A DNA stretch of 5,623 nucleotides, from positions 1 through 5,623 of the forward strand of contig JAPLUJ010000119.1 in assembly GCA_026397695.1 (NCBI GenBank). Reading direction: 5' to 3'. Shown piece by piece: positions 4,598-5,623 of this stretch. The notes beneath the pieces were generated by a model that worked only from the letters and a program-made list of their open reading frames with translations, had not been told where the DNA came from and did no database searches. Made by a program: the position numbers and the translations under genes. This DNA is from Verrucomicrobiota bacterium (GTDB lineage Bacteria; Verrucomicrobiota; Verrucomicrobiia; Verrucomicrobiales; Akkermansiaceae). Each line of letters opens with the position of its first letter. The stretch's first letter is position 1.

Positions 4598-5623
4598 ATG
4601 ATACGACGAATGTTTTTGCGGGTTTTTATGGGTGCGGTTTTGATGATGCCGATGGTGGGTTGGAATAGCGTCGGGCAGGACAACGTACAGCCGTCCGGCA
4701 GGCCTGAACCGATGACTGTGGATTTCAAGTATTCACCGCCTGAATGGCAGACCGCGATCTGCCTGCCGGATGACCCGCACAAATCCATTGTGAACAGAAA
4801 CGGCGAACTCCTTTATCACTATAATGGGAGATTCAATACAAGACTATCGGTCGTGATTGCGGACGATGCGGTATGGAAGGAACAGGAACTCGCCGGACCG
4901 CGCATACCGATCGTGCGAACGCTGAAAGAGTTGCCCGGCCTGACGATAGTTGAAGAGGCGTTTGGAGTGACAGATCATCCGGGCGAAGGCGCACGCAATG
5001 ATATCATTCTGGTACAGGTGACAAATACCGGATCGGTTTCCCGTGCCATATCTCCCCGTCTGGTTTTGACTGACAAGGATCCTGTTGTTGACATCAAGGA
5101 TCAGATCGTCAGGTTGAAGACAGGTGAAGCGATCACATCGTCTCTCAAAATGTCAGCCAGCGTGGCCGGCGAGAAGGATCGTCTGTCCGTGCAATTGGAA
5201 TCCATGACCATAGCCGCCGGCGCAACTGAACGTTTTTTTGTGGTCTATCAAGCAGGGAGTCCGCTTGTCCGCACGCCCGGCAAGCTGGCTGAGGCAATCG
5301 AATACCGGACAAAAGCGCAGCAGTACTGGCAACATGCGCCGTTGCCATATGACCGGATCGAGGTGCCGGATCGAGGTATCCAGGCGCTGCTTGATTCGGC
5401 GACGCGCAACATCTGGCAGGCGCGCGAGATCAAGAAAGGATTGCCGGCTTTCCAGGTGGGTCCGACCTGTTACCGCGGGCTGTGGATTGTGGATGGCGCG
5501 TTTATTCTTGAGGCCGCGACGCTGCTTGGTGCGGGTGACCAGGCACGTAATGGGGTGGCGTACGAGTTGACCTATCAGCAGCCTGACGGCCAAATCAAGG
5601 TGATGAAGAATTTCTCCAAGGAA
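4598..5623 (+). CDS. Secreted six-hairpin glycosidase-like protein (3' end outside window)
   Basis: The frame is open to the last base, so at least 342 residues are encoded and the C-terminus is missing. The N-terminus (MIRRMFLRVFMGAVLMM, continuing to about residue 26) is a signal peptide. RRMFLR fits the twin-arginine core RRxFLK well, though Sec export is possible. Residues about 40-240 look like a beta-rich accessory domain (for example NDIILVQVTNTGSVSRAIS). From about 255 onward it turns helical: SATRNIWQAREIKKGLPAF at 267-285, GPTCYRGLWIVDG at 288-300, and YQQPDGQIKVMKNF near the end. This RGLWxxDG and QQPDG pattern resembles (alpha/alpha)6 six-hairpin glycosidases such as the GH78-like group. 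Function as a periplasmic or secreted glycan-degrading enzyme is inferred, and no catalytic acid can be assigned on this fragment. Its GC content, estimated from sampled lines at near 50-55%, is lower than that of the genes to the left. Confidence 0.7.
   Translation, partial: MIRRMFLRVFMGAVLMMPMVGWNSVGQDNVQPSGRPEPMTVDFKYSPPEWQTAICLPDDPHKSIVNRNGELLYHYNGRFNTRLSVVIADDAVWKEQELAGPRIPIVRTLKELPGLTIVEEAFGVTDHPGEGARNDIILVQVTNTGSVSRAISPRLVLTDKDPVVDIKDQIVRLKTGEAITSSLKMSASVAGEKDRLSVQLESMTIAAGATERFFVVYQAGSPLVRTPGKLAEAIEYRTKAQQYWQHAPLPYDRIEVPDRGIQALLDSATRNIWQAREIKKGLPAFQVGPTCYRGLWIVDGAFILEAATLLGAGDQARNGVAYELTYQQPDGQIKVMKNFSKE

Noticed and set aside
1..5623. CRISPR array, tRNA, rRNA, transposase or integrase
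   Set aside because: I saw no regularly spaced direct repeats of CRISPR length, no tRNA-like cloverleaf and no recombinase motifs on either strand.

Overview
The window is GC-rich and looks bacterial. Every supported gene reads on the + strand. Three things point to the Planctomycetes-Verrucomicrobia-Chlamydiae (PVC) superphylum, most likely Verrucomicrobiota: a Tat-exported Gfo/Idh/MocA oxidoreductase, a neighbouring HEAT-repeat protein of a type I associate with these bacteria, and palindrome-rich intergenic DNA of a style I know from them. This is recognition from memory, not a database result.

Layout. Bases 1-513 hold no convincing gene. They contain a partial repeat at the left edge, a G-run with a perfect hairpin, small palindromes and a pyrimidine-rich stretch of short degenerate repeats. 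Bases 514 to about 2199 encode the N-terminal part of a phage tail tape-measure protein. Its reading is broken by two compensating one-base shifts (near 1375 and 1809-1813), and it stops abruptly just inside the conserved tape-measure domain. From about 2200 to 2434 the coding sequence gives way to a palindrome-rich intergenic repeat that includes a diverged copy of the left-edge repeat. The phage relic is therefore bracketed by related repeats, and no other phage gene is visible.

Bases 2435-2495 form a compact control-like region: a tandem 14-mer, a 9-bp inverted repeat and a second, mutually exclusive 7-bp inverted repeat that includes the oxidoreductase start codon. Next come the oxidoreductase (2492-3727) and, 55 bases later, a 233-residue HEAT-repeat protein (3783-4484); these two are probably co-transcribed. 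After a 112-base gap with a good ribosome binding site, a secreted protein of lower GC content starts at 4598 and runs off the right edge. Its C-terminal visible part resembles the (alpha/alpha)6 six-hairpin glycosidase fold.

Functionally, the right half looks like an accessory carbohydrate-processing neighbourhood: an exported sugar-type oxidoreductase, a putative scaffold protein and a secreted glycosidase-like protein. Two of the three have twin-arginine-like N-termini. No tRNA, rRNA, CRISPR array, transposase or integrase was seen. I did not find a clearly new multi-gene system. The most interesting item is the repeat and hairpin cluster over the oxidoreductase start.
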